Notes: generated by a model from the letters alone, not told the origin. Shown: positions 8,644 to 16,651, counted from the stretch's first letter. The stretch is 64,000 nt of DNA from Dulcicalothrix desertica PCC 7102 (GCF_003991905.1 NZ_RSCL01000005.1:206517-270516); one strand, 5' to 3'. Made by a program: numbers and translations.

Positions 8644-8795
8644 AAATCTCACGCTGCTTGAGGTCGCGTTGTCTTAAAATACGGAGTACCTGAATCCCAA
8701 TTTTACCACGGGTAAAAAGTTCGTCTGCATCCTCTAAACCGAGGGAGCGCGAACACATTACCACTGCTTTCTTCAAAAACAGACTCTTGTGTCAT
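8633..8795 (-). pseudogene. HigA-type XRE antitoxin remnant
   Basis: The ATG at 8795 overlaps the higB stop as ATGA, the usual higBA coupling. The peptide begins MTQESVFEESSGNVFA, shifts frame by one base near 8743-8747, and continues DLGLEDADELFTRGKIGIQV and LRILRQRDLKQREIYGS before a stop. This is the start of the HTH_37-type XRE antitoxin family. The DNA-binding helix-turn-helix after LKQREI is missing, replaced by the start of the next small gene. It is both frameshifted and truncated, so it is almost certainly not a working antitoxin. Confidence 0.75.
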
Positions 8796-9046
8796 GGTTG
8801 TTTTTCCCTTTCCTGTGCGTCCTTATAGCGTTGTTTAATCAAGTCGATATCAGCTTGCGGGGTTTTAATCCCTTGCTTAGATTTTTTCCGGAAAGCGTGT
8901 AAAACATAGACTTTCTTACCTATTTTAACAGTGTAAACCGCTCTGTAGGTATCGGTATCATAGCGTTTGATGATTTCGTAAACACCACTTCCAACACCTT
9001 TAAAGAGTTTGGCTTCCATCGGTGTTTCTCCTGCTTGTACTCTCAT
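8792..9046 (-). CDS. HigB-like (phage Gp49 family) toxin, N-terminally shortened
   Basis: 84 residues containing the family core KLFKGVGSGVYEIIKRY, YRAVYTVKIGKKVYVLHAFR and KKSKQGIKTPQADIDLIKQR of the RelE-fold, ribosome-dependent mRNA interferase family (COG4679). Full-length members have about 25-30 more N-terminal residues; here an in-frame stop lies five codons above the ATG, so the protein is shortened or starts within decayed DNA. An AGGA stands about 13 bases upstream. Since the neighbouring antitoxin is destroyed, the toxin is probably inactive or silent. The family call is firm; activity is doubtful. Confidence 0.75.
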   Translation of the reverse strand: MRVQAGETPMEAKLFKGVGSGVYEIIKRYDTDTYRAVYTVKIGKKVYVLHAFRKKSKQGIKTPQADIDLIKQRYKDAQEREKQP

Positions 9047-9091
9047 TTTATATGAAATTTCCTATACAATATGGAAAATTCGTAAATTTAT

Positions 9092-9122
9092 AAAAAACAG
9101 CCCCCAGCAAGCTAGGGACTGC
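9092..9122 (-). terminator. Hairpin terminator of the 9167-10523 operon
   Basis: On the minus strand CAGTCCCTAGC and GCTGGGGGCTG can pair around a two-base loop (9098-9122, one or two mismatches), followed by a run of six T. It lies 45 bp beyond the stop of the gene ending at 9167, which fits a factor-independent terminator. Confidence 0.75.
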
Positions 9123-9166
9123 TATTTTGATTAAACCATAATCGGTATAATAAGCACTGTGGGAAT

Positions 9167-9724
9167 TTATGCGACCATTCCTGTATTGGAACGTTCTTCG
9201 ATTCTTCTAATGTCAATTAAATGTTCTCCAATAAATTCACTATTTTTAAGCCGATTCATTTCCTGATTCCAAGGTTCACTAGTATACAATAGTCCTACAT
9301 TCCAGTCCATAATTGTCCGCTTTGCTTGAAGCTTACTATGCAAAACTTTTGCTAGATTAATATATCTATTTTTACTTTCTTCTCCATCTACTTTAAAAAA
9401 TTCTAGGTTTGGAATAGTTATTTTGATATACTCTACAACTCCAGAATTAGAGGGACCCGCATATTCAACAGTCATCATTCCATCTGGCATGTAATATTCT
9501 ATGCCTCCTAATTCCGACCAGGTTGACAATTTCTCAAGTGCAGCCTGCGAATCCTCTACATATTCTACATCTGGACTCTCAGTTGCTGTATCATGCAAAA
9601 TAAGAAGGCAGTCTTCGTCTATAATTCCGTCAAGCTCGCTTATTACTTGATGTGTAGTTTGAACAACCTCTCTAGCAGGTAAGCCTTCAGGCATCATTAT
9701 GATTATTTCCCAATGATCACTCAT
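9167..9724 (-). CDS. Uncharacterised protein, candidate immunity partner
   Basis: 185 residues, acidic, soluble, no signal peptide. It alternates beta strands and helices: WEIIIMMPEGLPAREVVQTT, GIEYYMPDGMMTVEYAGPSN, VEYIKITIPNLEFFKV, then a C-terminal helical part. It starts 7 bp after the stop of the nuclease-like gene and is followed by a hairpin terminator, so the two form a complete two-gene operon. Small acidic proteins just downstream of nuclease-toxin genes are usually immunity or antitoxin proteins, hence the suggestion. I do not recognise the family itself. Confidence 0.65.
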   Translation of the reverse strand: MSDHWEIIIMMPEGLPAREVVQTTHQVISELDGIIDEDCLLILHDTATESPDVEYVEDSQAALEKLSTWSELGGIEYYMPDGMMTVEYAGPSNSGVVEYIKITIPNLEFFKVDGEESKNRYINLAKVLHSKLQAKRTIMDWNVGLLYTSEPWNQEMNRLKNSEFIGEHLIDIRRIEERSNTGMVA

Positions 9725-9731
9725 CTCTGTT

Positions 9732-10523
9732 TTACCTCTGTCCAGTACGTATTTCTATTATTACACCCGATTTTGCTGCTTTACCTATAAACCATTTGCG
9801 AACATCGTCCGATACTCCTTGCGTTAAATGCACAACAATTTTTCTGGGAGGTAAGGAAGGATTCACTTTGGCATCTTTCTTTATTTTTTGAATATATTTT
9901 TCGATTTGACCTATGAGAGTAATGTCTGGTCTCGTTGCAGTTCCATAAGATGCTGAACCTTTGACTTCAATAATTTCCGTCTCGGTCAAAACATCAATTT
10001 CACCTTTGTCTTTCTTTGCTGCTTTTTTCCCCTCCTTTTCTATCGTTTGTTGAACTTCCTCAACTTTTTCACCCCTCCTAACAGCATCTAAAGCAACTCT
10101 TGCTTCTTCCCGCAAAGATATCTTATGTTCAAGAGTCTCTCTTGGGTTATCAAGTCGTGCTAGCATTTTTGTACCTCCCTTAATTTTACTTAGGATTTTT
10201 CGTTCTAGTTTAGATAGGTCTTTATTAGGGTCAGTTCCTACAACCGCAGATGCATCAGCTAAATATGTTAGGTTCCATTTGTTACCAAAATTAGTTATAT
10301 TAATTGCAATTAGTTTTAAAGTTTCTAGATACTGATTTTTCTTTTTATCTATGATAATCGTATTTGAAAGTTGCTCATTGACTTTTATTATTGCATTAAT
10401 AAGACCCTCTAACGAATGGACTAGATGCACGTAGGTAGTTTCTGGATATTCTTGCTTTCTAGTTTCTAACTGTTTTTGCACATGGCTTAACTTAGAAATT
10501 AGAAGTCGGGCACTGCTAACCAT
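9732..10523 (-). CDS. PD-(D/E)XK nuclease-fold protein, candidate toxin
   Basis: 263 residues. The first 170 or so are helical, with a charged linker (EKEGKKAAKKDKGE). The C-terminal 90 carry a restriction-endonuclease-like signature: GEIDVLTETEIIEVKGS with Asp177, Glu186 and Lys188 spaced as D-x8-E-V-K, then IGQIEKYIQKIKKDA and the strands RKIVVHLTQG and GVIIEIRTG. This fits the Tox-REase group of polymorphic toxins or a DNA-repair/defence nuclease. There is no secretion signal or delivery domain, so it may be an orphan toxin module or an intracellular effector. It is cotranscribed with the 185-residue gene. The catalytic call rests on motif reading only. Confidence 0.7.
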   Translation of the reverse strand: MVSSARLLISKLSHVQKQLETRKQEYPETTYVHLVHSLEGLINAIIKVNEQLSNTIIIDKKKNQYLETLKLIAINITNFGNKWNLTYLADASAVVGTDPNKDLSKLERKILSKIKGGTKMLARLDNPRETLEHKISLREEARVALDAVRRGEKVEEVQQTIEKEGKKAAKKDKGEIDVLTETEIIEVKGSASYGTATRPDITLIGQIEKYIQKIKKDAKVNPSLPPRKIVVHLTQGVSDDVRKWFIGKAAKSGVIIEIRTGQR

Positions 10524-10561
10524 AAATATTTAAGTTCAATTTACCTGCTTGGCAACATTAA

Positions 10562-10587
10562 CATTATGTCTGTCTCCAGACATAATG
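10562..10587. promoter_or_regulatory. Perfect hairpin in the 5' region of the nuclease-like operon
   Basis: CATTATGTCTG and CAGACATAATG form an 11-bp perfect stem around a TCTC loop, 39 bp upstream of the ATG at 10523. No T-run follows on either strand. It could be a leader hairpin or an operator for autoregulation; the sequence alone cannot say which. Confidence 0.55.
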
Positions 10588-10806
10588 AAAGCAATGTTTA
10601 TTTAATTTACCATCATTGTTAATCAAATAAGCCTAATATGCTTGTTATTTTTATTATCAGCTTTCAAACTAAACTTATTGCCAAAATCATGAATTTTTTA
10701 CTACAATATTTGAGAAAAGAAAGTATAAGGAATAATAACACAAGCGTCAAGTAGTGCAGAAAAATTACCTACGATTATCAAAACTACTCACTTTCGCTTA
10801 ATTATT

Positions 10807-10905
10807 TTAGTCAAATAAACCTTTTTCCTGCATAATTTCTACCATCTCACTAATCCTACCCGCTTCTGGGTCAAAAATCCCATGCGGTCGAGAAAAAGTC
10901 CTCGC
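10807..10905 (-). pseudogene. Possible gene remnant (C-terminal scrap)
   Basis: A 32-codon stretch on the minus strand reads ARTFSRPHGIFDPEAG, then RISEMVEIMQEKGLFD and a stop. It looks like the end of a real protein (no low-complexity bias), but there is no start codon and a stop precedes it. I do not recognise the parent family. It may be the leftover of a deleted gene. Confidence 0.35.
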
Positions 10906-10973
10906 TCAAGAGGACTAAATCATAATTGTTATGTTCCTTCCATTCGTTGGATGCTCCGTGTCGAAACCCTCGG

Positions 10974-13112
10974 TTAGGACGGCGCCACCGCTTGCGTTTG
11001 TAATGTAGCTAAATTATCGTCTGCAAGCGGAATACGACTGGGAAAGTGGAAAACAATCAAAGAAATTTCTTTAGAATTACGAGCAATTGCCTCGGTTGTA
11101 ATCCCTAAACTGGGTAGACCTGGGATAGTAGAATCACTGTTATGGGTTAGTATTAATAAATCATCGGGTTGCAAAATTTTTAAGATGCTGTTGGTGAATT
11201 TTCCTTGTATACGCTGTATCGGAATGTCCAAAATAATTTCAGGAATTTCTATATCTTTTGAGCGTTTTCGAGGAGGGGATACTTGTAATAATAGTAGCGA
11301 TGCTTTGAGTTCATTCGCTAAAATACGGGTCAGTGCTAAGGTACGTAGAAATGTGACTGAAGTTAAGTCTGTTTCGACAATTGGTAAAAGTACTCGTTGA
11401 GTTGTCTTAATTGGATGGGTGAAGCGTGTAATCAATACTGGTATTGTACTGCGCCGTATTACGTTATCAATGGCGCCGCCAAAAAAGTTATCACGATATG
11501 TAGCAAAACCTTTCCAACCACAGATAATCAGATTGGCGTTGCGCTCGAAGGCAGTTCGCAAAATTCCTTTTTCAATTGAGTCGTCCAACCGACCAATAGC
11601 TTCAACGTTTGTATCTGTAGAATGGGCAATGGTTTCTGCTGCTGCTAGCAACTGTTCCTGCTGGGTCTTTGCATCTGCTGAAATTTTTGGTTGGTTATCC
11701 ACTAGAATATGTAGCGGCAAAAGCGTTCCGTCGGTAGCTTTAGCTAAAATCATTGCTAGTTCCAGCATATTCGCTTCTGTATTGGGGTTAGCGACGGGAA
11801 CTAAGATACGATAACGAGGCACTTTATAGTTTCCAACGGTTACTAATTCCTGTTGGCTATTTGTACTTGAACTTTTTGTACCGTTGTTTGAGCTTGTACC
11901 CCAACGGTTAGTTATCCAAGGAGAGGCAATACAGGTAACTAATATCATCGCTACCGTGCCATTAACTGTGAGTTCATCTACCAGCTTAATATTGAATGCC
12001 ACAGTAATTGCAGCCAAGGTTGAGGCAGCTTGAGCTACGGAAAGCCCAAACATAACCATAATATTGGCAAAATCAAATTTAAATAGTTTTCCCGAACCCC
12101 AAGCTGGTAGAAATTTGGCGATGATGGCTACTAATACCATTACCAGGGACACCAACATCGAGCGTGGTTCTTTAAACAAAATCCAGGGATTAACTAGCAT
12201 CCCCACAGAAATTAAGAAAAAGGGTACAAACAACGTATTACCAATAAACTGAATCCTGTTCATCAAAGGACTTAGTTGTGGTATGAGTTGGGAAATTGCA
12301 ATACCTACCAGAAAGGCGCCGATAATTGGTTCAATTTCAATTAACTGTGCTGCGTAAGACACTATAAATAGCGTGGCAACCACAAAGATAAATTCGGCGC
12401 CATCATCATGTCCAAATTTCTGGAAAAACCAACGACCAATTTTAGGAACTCCCCACAACGTCGCAAAGGTGTAAATGCCTAAAGAAGGTATCAAAAATAG
12501 CCAAAAGTTAAGGGTTAGACTGCCCTGATGAGCTTTAACGACTACTGCTAAGACCAACAAAGCTAGTATGTTAGCAATTAGCGTTCCTCCCAAAGTAACC
12601 GTTACCGCTTGGGTTCGCATGATGCCTAGTTTAGTTGCAACTGGCAGTGCTAGCAAAGTATGAGACGCAAAACAAGATGCCACTAAAATAGCTGCTAAAA
12701 AACTATAACCCAATAGCAGCATGGCGCCAGTACCTAACACCATTGGTATGACAAAGGTTGCTAGTCCAAAAATTATCGCTTTATTAGCATTAAGTTTTAG
12801 GTCATCTATACTTGTCTCCAACCCCGCCATAAACATAAGGAACAGTAGCCCCACTGTTCCTAGTAAAATTATTGTGCTATCTCTTGCCAATAGACCCAAG
12901 CCATTTGGCCCGACAATCACCCCTGCAATAATTAAGCCAACAATACCAGGCAGACGCAACCGCTCAAACACTAGTGGAGCGACTAGCATAATCGCCATGA
13001 TTATTAAAAATACAGCCACTGGGTCTTTTATTGGCGCCGATAACCCAAAAACCGCTAGTAACTGTGTTGGCGAATGCCATACGCTTGCTAGATTTACCCA
13101 AAGATTTTCCAT
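10974..13112 (-). CDS. Cation/proton antiporter (CPA2 type) with universal-stress-protein tail
   Basis: 712 residues. About 12-13 membrane segments fill residues 30-405, with CPA2 landmarks RLRLPGIVGLIIAGVIVGPN, FMAGLETSIDDLK and SCFASHTLLALPVATKLG. The last 280 or so residues form two cytoplasmic USP-like halves (YRILVPVANPNTEANMLELA, LIICGWKG, RVLLPIVETD), a common fusion in cyanobacterial Na+ or K+/H+ antiporters that lets nucleotide or stress signals tune transport. The ATG at 13112 fits. The stop is 450 bp from the next minus-strand gene, so it is probably a single-gene unit. The ion cannot be told from sequence. Confidence 0.88.
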   Translation of the reverse strand: MENLWVNLASVWHSPTQLLAVFGLSAPIKDPVAVFLIIMAIMLVAPLVFERLRLPGIVGLIIAGVIVGPNGLGLLARDSTIILLGTVGLLFLMFMAGLETSIDDLKLNANKAIIFGLATFVIPMVLGTGAMLLLGYSFLAAILVASCFASHTLLALPVATKLGIMRTQAVTVTLGGTLIANILALLVLAVVVKAHQGSLTLNFWLFLIPSLGIYTFATLWGVPKIGRWFFQKFGHDDGAEFIFVVATLFIVSYAAQLIEIEPIIGAFLVGIAISQLIPQLSPLMNRIQFIGNTLFVPFFLISVGMLVNPWILFKEPRSMLVSLVMVLVAIIAKFLPAWGSGKLFKFDFANIMVMFGLSVAQAASTLAAITVAFNIKLVDELTVNGTVAMILVTCIASPWITNRWGTSSNNGTKSSSTNSQQELVTVGNYKVPRYRILVPVANPNTEANMLELAMILAKATDGTLLPLHILVDNQPKISADAKTQQEQLLAAAETIAHSTDTNVEAIGRLDDSIEKGILRTAFERNANLIICGWKGFATYRDNFFGGAIDNVIRRSTIPVLITRFTHPIKTTQRVLLPIVETDLTSVTFLRTLALTRILANELKASLLLLQVSPPRKRSKDIEIPEIILDIPIQRIQGKFTNSILKILQPDDLLILTHNSDSTIPGLPSLGITTEAIARNSKEISLIVFHFPSRIPLADDNLATLQTQAVAPS

Positions 13113-13390
13113 GTTTGGAATACGTAGAATAAAAGTATTGTTCCCTCACATTTGATTACTCTTTGGCTTTATAAGCTAGTGTTCTTAGTAGTATTTTGTT
13201 GGAATCAAAAGGCGTAATAGAATTTTCCCGAAATTTGTATAATTTACAGCTTTTTATTGTTAAGTATGAATTGGCGCCACATTCTTTTCCATCTTTTCCA
13301 TTCAACACAGCACAGATAAAGTGTTGTATGCTACTAAGTATGCGGTGGAAGTGTGCTGATAGCGTGGCTATATTACTAAGGAATGTTCAT

Positions 13391-14494
13391 ATGTCGAACC
13401 AAGACCTATCGTATATCCGATACTCAGATGACGTCGAGGTTAAGCAACCTGATGAGGAAAAAACTATTGAGGATATTATCGCTTCTTTTGAGAGGATGCG
13501 ACGTTTTGTATATGATAAGCATCGCCATGCACTACGTGGCGCCCATGCTAAGGGTCACGGCGCCGTTAAGGGAAAGTTAACGATTTATGATAATTTACCA
13601 ACAGAACTGAGGCAGGGTTTGTTCCGCGAACCTCGAACTTATGATGTTATTATTCGGTTCTCGAATGCCCCTGGTGATATTATCCCCGATGCTGTGTCTT
13701 CGTTTCGTGGTATGGCAATTAAGGTTATTGGGGTTGAAGGGCATAAGGTTTTAGAGGAGAAAGCTTCGGCACTTACTCAAGACTTTTTAATGATTAATCA
13801 TCCTTCTTTCCCAAGTGGTGATGTGAAAAAATACCTTTTGGAACAGTTAGCGCAGGAAAAAGTTGTAACAGTTCCCGAAGAAGCACTGCAAGTGGTAACT
13901 ACTGCCCTTCGCACCGTAAATGCTGTTACTGAAAAGGTTGGTGTAGAACTATACCCCACTTCTTTGGGGATAACAAAGCCGGAAACTCATATTTTGGGTG
14001 AGACTTTCTTCACTACGGCGGCACTTCGCTATGGTGACTATATTGCTAAAATTAGTGCTGTTCCTGTATCGGAGAGCCTTATTCCGCTAATTGGAAAGCA
14101 TATTAAAGTCGATAATCATTCCGTTCTTAGAGATTTAATTGTTGAGTTTTTCCGTGAGAACGGCGCCGAATACGAATTACGCACGCAGCTTTGCACTAAT
14201 TTAGAGCGGATGCCTGTGGAAGATGCTGGGATTGTTTGGCCAGAAGAAGAAAGCCAGTACCAGGCAATTGCAAAAATTACGATTCCCCCACAGGATGCAT
14301 ATAGTCCCGCGCGTCGTGTTTACGCTGATGAGGTACTGTCTTTTAGTTCGTGGCATTGTATTCCTGAGCATCGACCTCTGGGTTCGATCCAACGGGTACG
14401 CTTGAAGGCTTATGAAACTTCTAGCCGTTTCCGCCATGAAATGAACCAGCAACCACGAGTTGAGCCACGCAGTATTGATGAGATGCCCGATTAA
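13391..14494 (+). CDS. Catalase-family heme protein
   Basis: 367 residues from the ATG at 13391, which has AAGGA nine bases upstream and starts the conserved region MSNQDLSYIRY. The open frame extends to 13196, but that part looks non-coding. Catalase-fold motifs: RGAHAKGHGAVKG (distal His), RTYDVIIRFSNAPGD, FRGMAIKVIG, DFLMINHPSF, and FSSWHCIPEHRPLGSIQR at the C-terminus. It is shorter than true catalases (about 480 residues) and lacks the C-terminal domain, so it belongs to the small catalase-related, SrpA-like group, which may act as peroxidase or allene-oxide-synthase-like enzymes. It is divergent from the antiporter gene with about 280 bp between them. Confidence 0.85.
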   Translation: MSNQDLSYIRYSDDVEVKQPDEEKTIEDIIASFERMRRFVYDKHRHALRGAHAKGHGAVKGKLTIYDNLPTELRQGLFREPRTYDVIIRFSNAPGDIIPDAVSSFRGMAIKVIGVEGHKVLEEKASALTQDFLMINHPSFPSGDVKKYLLEQLAQEKVVTVPEEALQVVTTALRTVNAVTEKVGVELYPTSLGITKPETHILGETFFTTAALRYGDYIAKISAVPVSESLIPLIGKHIKVDNHSVLRDLIVEFFRENGAEYELRTQLCTNLERMPVEDAGIVWPEEESQYQAIAKITIPPQDAYSPARRVYADEVLSFSSWHCIPEHRPLGSIQRVRLKAYETSSRFRHEMNQQPRVEPRSIDEMPD

Positions 14495-14515
14495 TATTTG
14501 ATGGGGACGTTAAAT

Positions 14516-14543
14516 GTAGAGACGTTACATGTAACGTCTCTAC
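14516..14543. repeat. Perfect 28-bp palindrome, GTAGAGACG family
   Basis: Arm GTAGAGACGTTACA meets its exact reverse complement. The flanks are the family-wide CGTCTCTAC ends; only the centre differs from the copies at 2547 and 16571. It is 21 bp after the catalase-like gene. Confidence 0.85.
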
Positions 14544-14711
14544 GTGTTTGGTTAATTTGCAAATTGTATCAAATTTCAATTTTTTATAATCAAATTTTCA
14601 AGTTTATAATCGAATAATAGCTAGTTGATTTTAAGATATAAATTTGGTATTAATAGTGATTTTTGCTACTGAAAATTTTGTATGAAGCTGTAATAAATTA
14701 AATCCCCCCAA

Positions 14712-14730
14712 CCCCCCTTAATAAGGGGGG
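14712..14730. repeat. C-rich hairpin CCCCCCTT / AAGGGGGG
   Basis: An 8-bp perfect stem with a 3-base loop. Similar C/G hairpins occur at 28276-28297 and 58678-58702. This is a dispersed cyanobacterial intergenic element. Confidence 0.65.
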
Positions 14731-14812
14731 CTAAGAGTGGTGAGGAAGCATAAATTTTGACACAGTATTCCTAATTGGTAAGAAGTTTTAGGAATCTAAT
14801 TATTTAGTATTT

Positions 14813-14837
14813 GTATGGTGGGCAGTGCCCACCATAC
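14813..14837. repeat. Hairpin GTATGGTGGGC / GCCCACCATAC
   Basis: An 11-bp perfect stem around AGT, 34 bp before the cupin gene start. A near copy is at 54586-54610. It may sit in the leader of the cupin mRNA. Confidence 0.7.
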
Positions 14838-14871
14838 GTTGTATTTCAAAAATTAAACGGGAGTTCTAGAT

Positions 14872-15507
14872 ATGAAAAATCGTGATTGGTTTGTAGGTGA
14901 AGATGGTCAATATACTGCTTGTAAGTCTCCGCGTGAGTGGGATTTGTTACGAGATAATTATCGTTTGTATCGGTTTTTGACTGAGGTGGAAGATGTTCTT
15001 AGCGGCGCCGAGGATGAGTCTAGTTGTCTTCCGGAAATGCGGATGCTAGTACGGCGCCTAATTACGAACTCTTACTGGGTGCAAAGTCAAGTACCAGAGG
15101 TTTCTGAAAATGGAGAAAAGGTTTTACTTTTATATGATGAGTTAGGTTTTCCTCTTACTGTTCAAACTGTTACTTTTGCACCAGGTGTTAAGTCTAGTAT
15201 TCATAATCATGGCACATGGGGTATTGTCGCTGTATTACAAGGAGAGGAAAAAAATACCCTTTGGAAACGTAACTCAAATCCTGATTCCACTCAGCACTCA
15301 GCACTCAGCACTCAAAACTATCCTATTGAACAGACGGAAGAATTAACTTTGTTTCCTGGAGACATTATTAGTTTTGACAGTAGTGCTATTCATTGTGTAG
15401 AAGCTATGGGTGATACTCCGACCGTCACTTTCAATATATATGGAGAAACTGACCCTAAACAGCGGTATGAGTTTGACCCGGTAAACAAAAAAGCTAAAAA
15501 ATTCTAG
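14872..15507 (+). CDS. Cupin-fold metal-dependent dioxygenase-like protein
   Basis: 211 residues, cytosolic. Cupin motif 1 is visible as SSIHNHGTWGIVAVLQGEE (two metal-binding His) and motif 2 as LFPGDIISFDSSAIHCVEA (third His), the pattern of cysteine-dioxygenase-like double-stranded beta-helix enzymes (COG5553). Between the two motifs the protein carries STQHSALSTQN, encoded by four ACTCAGC-type heptamers, so a repeat has entered the gene without breaking the frame, probably as a surface loop. The ArsC-like gene follows 16 bp downstream, so the two are an operon. The substrate is unknown; cysteine or a related thiol is only an analogy. Confidence 0.8.
   Translation: MKNRDWFVGEDGQYTACKSPREWDLLRDNYRLYRFLTEVEDVLSGAEDESSCLPEMRMLVRRLITNSYWVQSQVPEVSENGEKVLLLYDELGFPLTVQTVTFAPGVKSSIHNHGTWGIVAVLQGEEKNTLWKRNSNPDSTQHSALSTQNYPIEQTEELTLFPGDIISFDSSAIHCVEAMGDTPTVTFNIYGETDPKQRYEFDPVNKKAKKF
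15289..15316. repeat. STRR heptamer array inside the cupin gene
   Basis: Three ACTCAGC heptamers and one ACTCAAA in the coding sequence. Because 3 x 7 bases is 7 codons, the array reads as a 7-residue periodic peptide (TQHSALS, TQ). It is identical in sequence to the array at 1246-1280. Confidence 0.88.
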
Positions 15508-15523
15508 ATAGGTAGATAGGGAA

Positions 15524-15991
15524 ATGGCAAAGGTAGTTTTTTACGAAAAACCCGGTTGTAAGAACAATACTAAGCAAAAAGTACTATTGACGGCGGCTGG
15601 ACATGAGTTAGAAACGTATGATATTCGGACTTATGCGTGGACACCTGATGCGCTCAGATCATTTTTTGGCAACCGTCCAATAGCTGACTGGTTCAATAAA
15701 GCGGCGCCTAGCATTAAGTCGGGTGATATAGTTCCTGATAAAATCGATGCTGATACAGCTATTAAGCTGATGATACAAGACCCTTTACTGATTCGGCGCC
15801 CGTTAATTCAAGTTGGAGAACGTAGAGAAGTCGGTTTTGATGTTGATAATATCAGTGCTTGGATAGGTTTGGAACCTGTTGATGATTCACAACGAGCGGT
15901 TAGTGCAGAACTGATGCGTCAAGATTTGCAAGGCTGCGCTCATGGTCACGAGCATAATCATCACCATGCAGAGGGTAAGTGTAAACATTAA
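15524..15991 (+). CDS. ArsC/Spx-like nitrogenase-associated protein
   Basis: 155 residues with a thioredoxin-like ArsC fold: VVFYEKPGCKNNTKQK at the N-terminus (the single redox Cys followed by KNN), TYDIRTYAWTPDALRSFFG, LLIRRPLIQVGERREVGFD. This is the family annotated as nitrogenase-associated protein (NifO-like), found near nif genes and in many cyanobacteria. The C-terminus is very His-rich (CAHGHEHNHHHAEGKCKH) and could bind Ni, Zn or Fe, an unusual addition. It is preceded by the cupin gene at 16 bp and followed by a terminator. The function in nitrogen fixation is inferred from the family name only. Confidence 0.85.
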   Translation: MAKVVFYEKPGCKNNTKQKVLLTAAGHELETYDIRTYAWTPDALRSFFGNRPIADWFNKAAPSIKSGDIVPDKIDADTAIKLMIQDPLLIRRPLIQVGERREVGFDVDNISAWIGLEPVDDSQRAVSAELMRQDLQGCAHGHEHNHHHAEGKCKH

Positions 15992-16051
15992 ATTCGTACT
16001 AATCACTTTAGTGATTCAAAAACATTATTTTATACACATTCTTCAAAATTC

Positions 16052-16083
16052 AAAACCAGGTTTCTTGCTAAAGCCTGGTTTTT
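16052..16083 (+). terminator. Factor-independent terminator of the cupin-ArsC operon
   Basis: AAAACCAGG (16052-16060) pairs with CCTGGTTTT (16074-16082) around a 13-base loop and ends in a T-run. It is 61 bp after the stop at 15991. Confidence 0.8.
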
Positions 16084-16334
16084 CCATTTACTCCTGCTAT
16101 ATTTTTATACATTTATTTTTATTACAAAAATTAATGTGTATTTATTGTTACTAATTAAATCTGAATGATGAGAAATTTTAAAATAAATATTTGGCGAATT
16201 TTGAATAAGTGGTTATACTAACTGTTAGCCGTAATCAAAATCGGAAAAATTTAACACATAGCGGGCAACTACCAAACAGCAGGTGCGTCGGAAAAACATC
16301 AAGTGGGGAGCATCCCAGTTTTAAAAAAATATAT

Positions 16335-16372
16335 TTGTCATTCTTCTAGTAGCTTGTCATTCTTCTAGTAGC
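16335..16372. repeat. Tandem duplication of a 19-bp unit
   Basis: TTGTCATTCTTCTAGTAGC occurs twice head to tail with no mismatch. No function is evident. Confidence 0.85.
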
Positions 16373-16570
16373 AAACAATCTAGTAAAGTTGTGAAGGTTC
16401 AAGAGATACTTCACTACGTTCAGTATGACGTAAATTTGATATTGTGCTGTTATTAAGCTGTTAAATTATTAATTGATTATTATGTTTAGAAGTAAATTTT
16501 ACTTTGTAGGTGATATAAGTAATTTGTTTTTAAAAGATGTATCGCGCAACCCGACGTAAAAACCGCGCGT

Positions 16571-16600
16571 TGTAGAGACGCGATTAATCGCGTCTCTACG
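16571..16600. repeat. Palindrome, GTAGAGACG family
   Basis: Arm TGTAGAGACGCGATT followed by its reverse complement, with one mismatch at the outer end. The core 16572-16599 is identical to that of 2547-2576, 14 kb away. It lies 52 bp upstream of the GTPase gene. Confidence 0.85.
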
Positions 16601-16651
16601 TTTGGCATTTTTTATATTGAACAGCCATAGGGGAAATGGGAAGAAACGATT

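Larger units (their letters stand above)
10524..10973. other. Intergenic region upstream of the nuclease-like operon
   Basis: 450 bases. It contains the hairpin at 10562-10587 and a coding scrap at 10807-10905; the rest is AT-rich with no clear promoter boxes. The promoter of the 10523 operon must lie here. Confidence 0.5.
14495..14871. other. Repeat-rich intergenic region
   Basis: 377 bases between the catalase-like and cupin genes. It holds three unrelated palindromes (14516-14543, 14712-14730, 14813-14837) and otherwise AT-rich DNA. GGGAGTT just before the ATG at 14872 may serve as the ribosome site of the cupin gene. Confidence 0.6.
15992..16651. other. Long intergenic region before the GTPase operon
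   Basis: 660 bases. Contents: terminator 16052-16083, 19-bp tandem duplication 16335-16372, a TTCACTACGTTCAGTATGAC repeat of a dispersed family at about 16409-16430, and palindrome 16571-16599. GGGGAAATGGGAAG before 16652 may be the ribosome site. No gene seen. Confidence 0.6.

Noticed and set aside
13196..13390. N-terminal extension of the catalase-family protein
   Set aside because: The 65 extra codons look non-coding, and the ATG at 13391 has AAGGA upstream and begins the conserved sequence.
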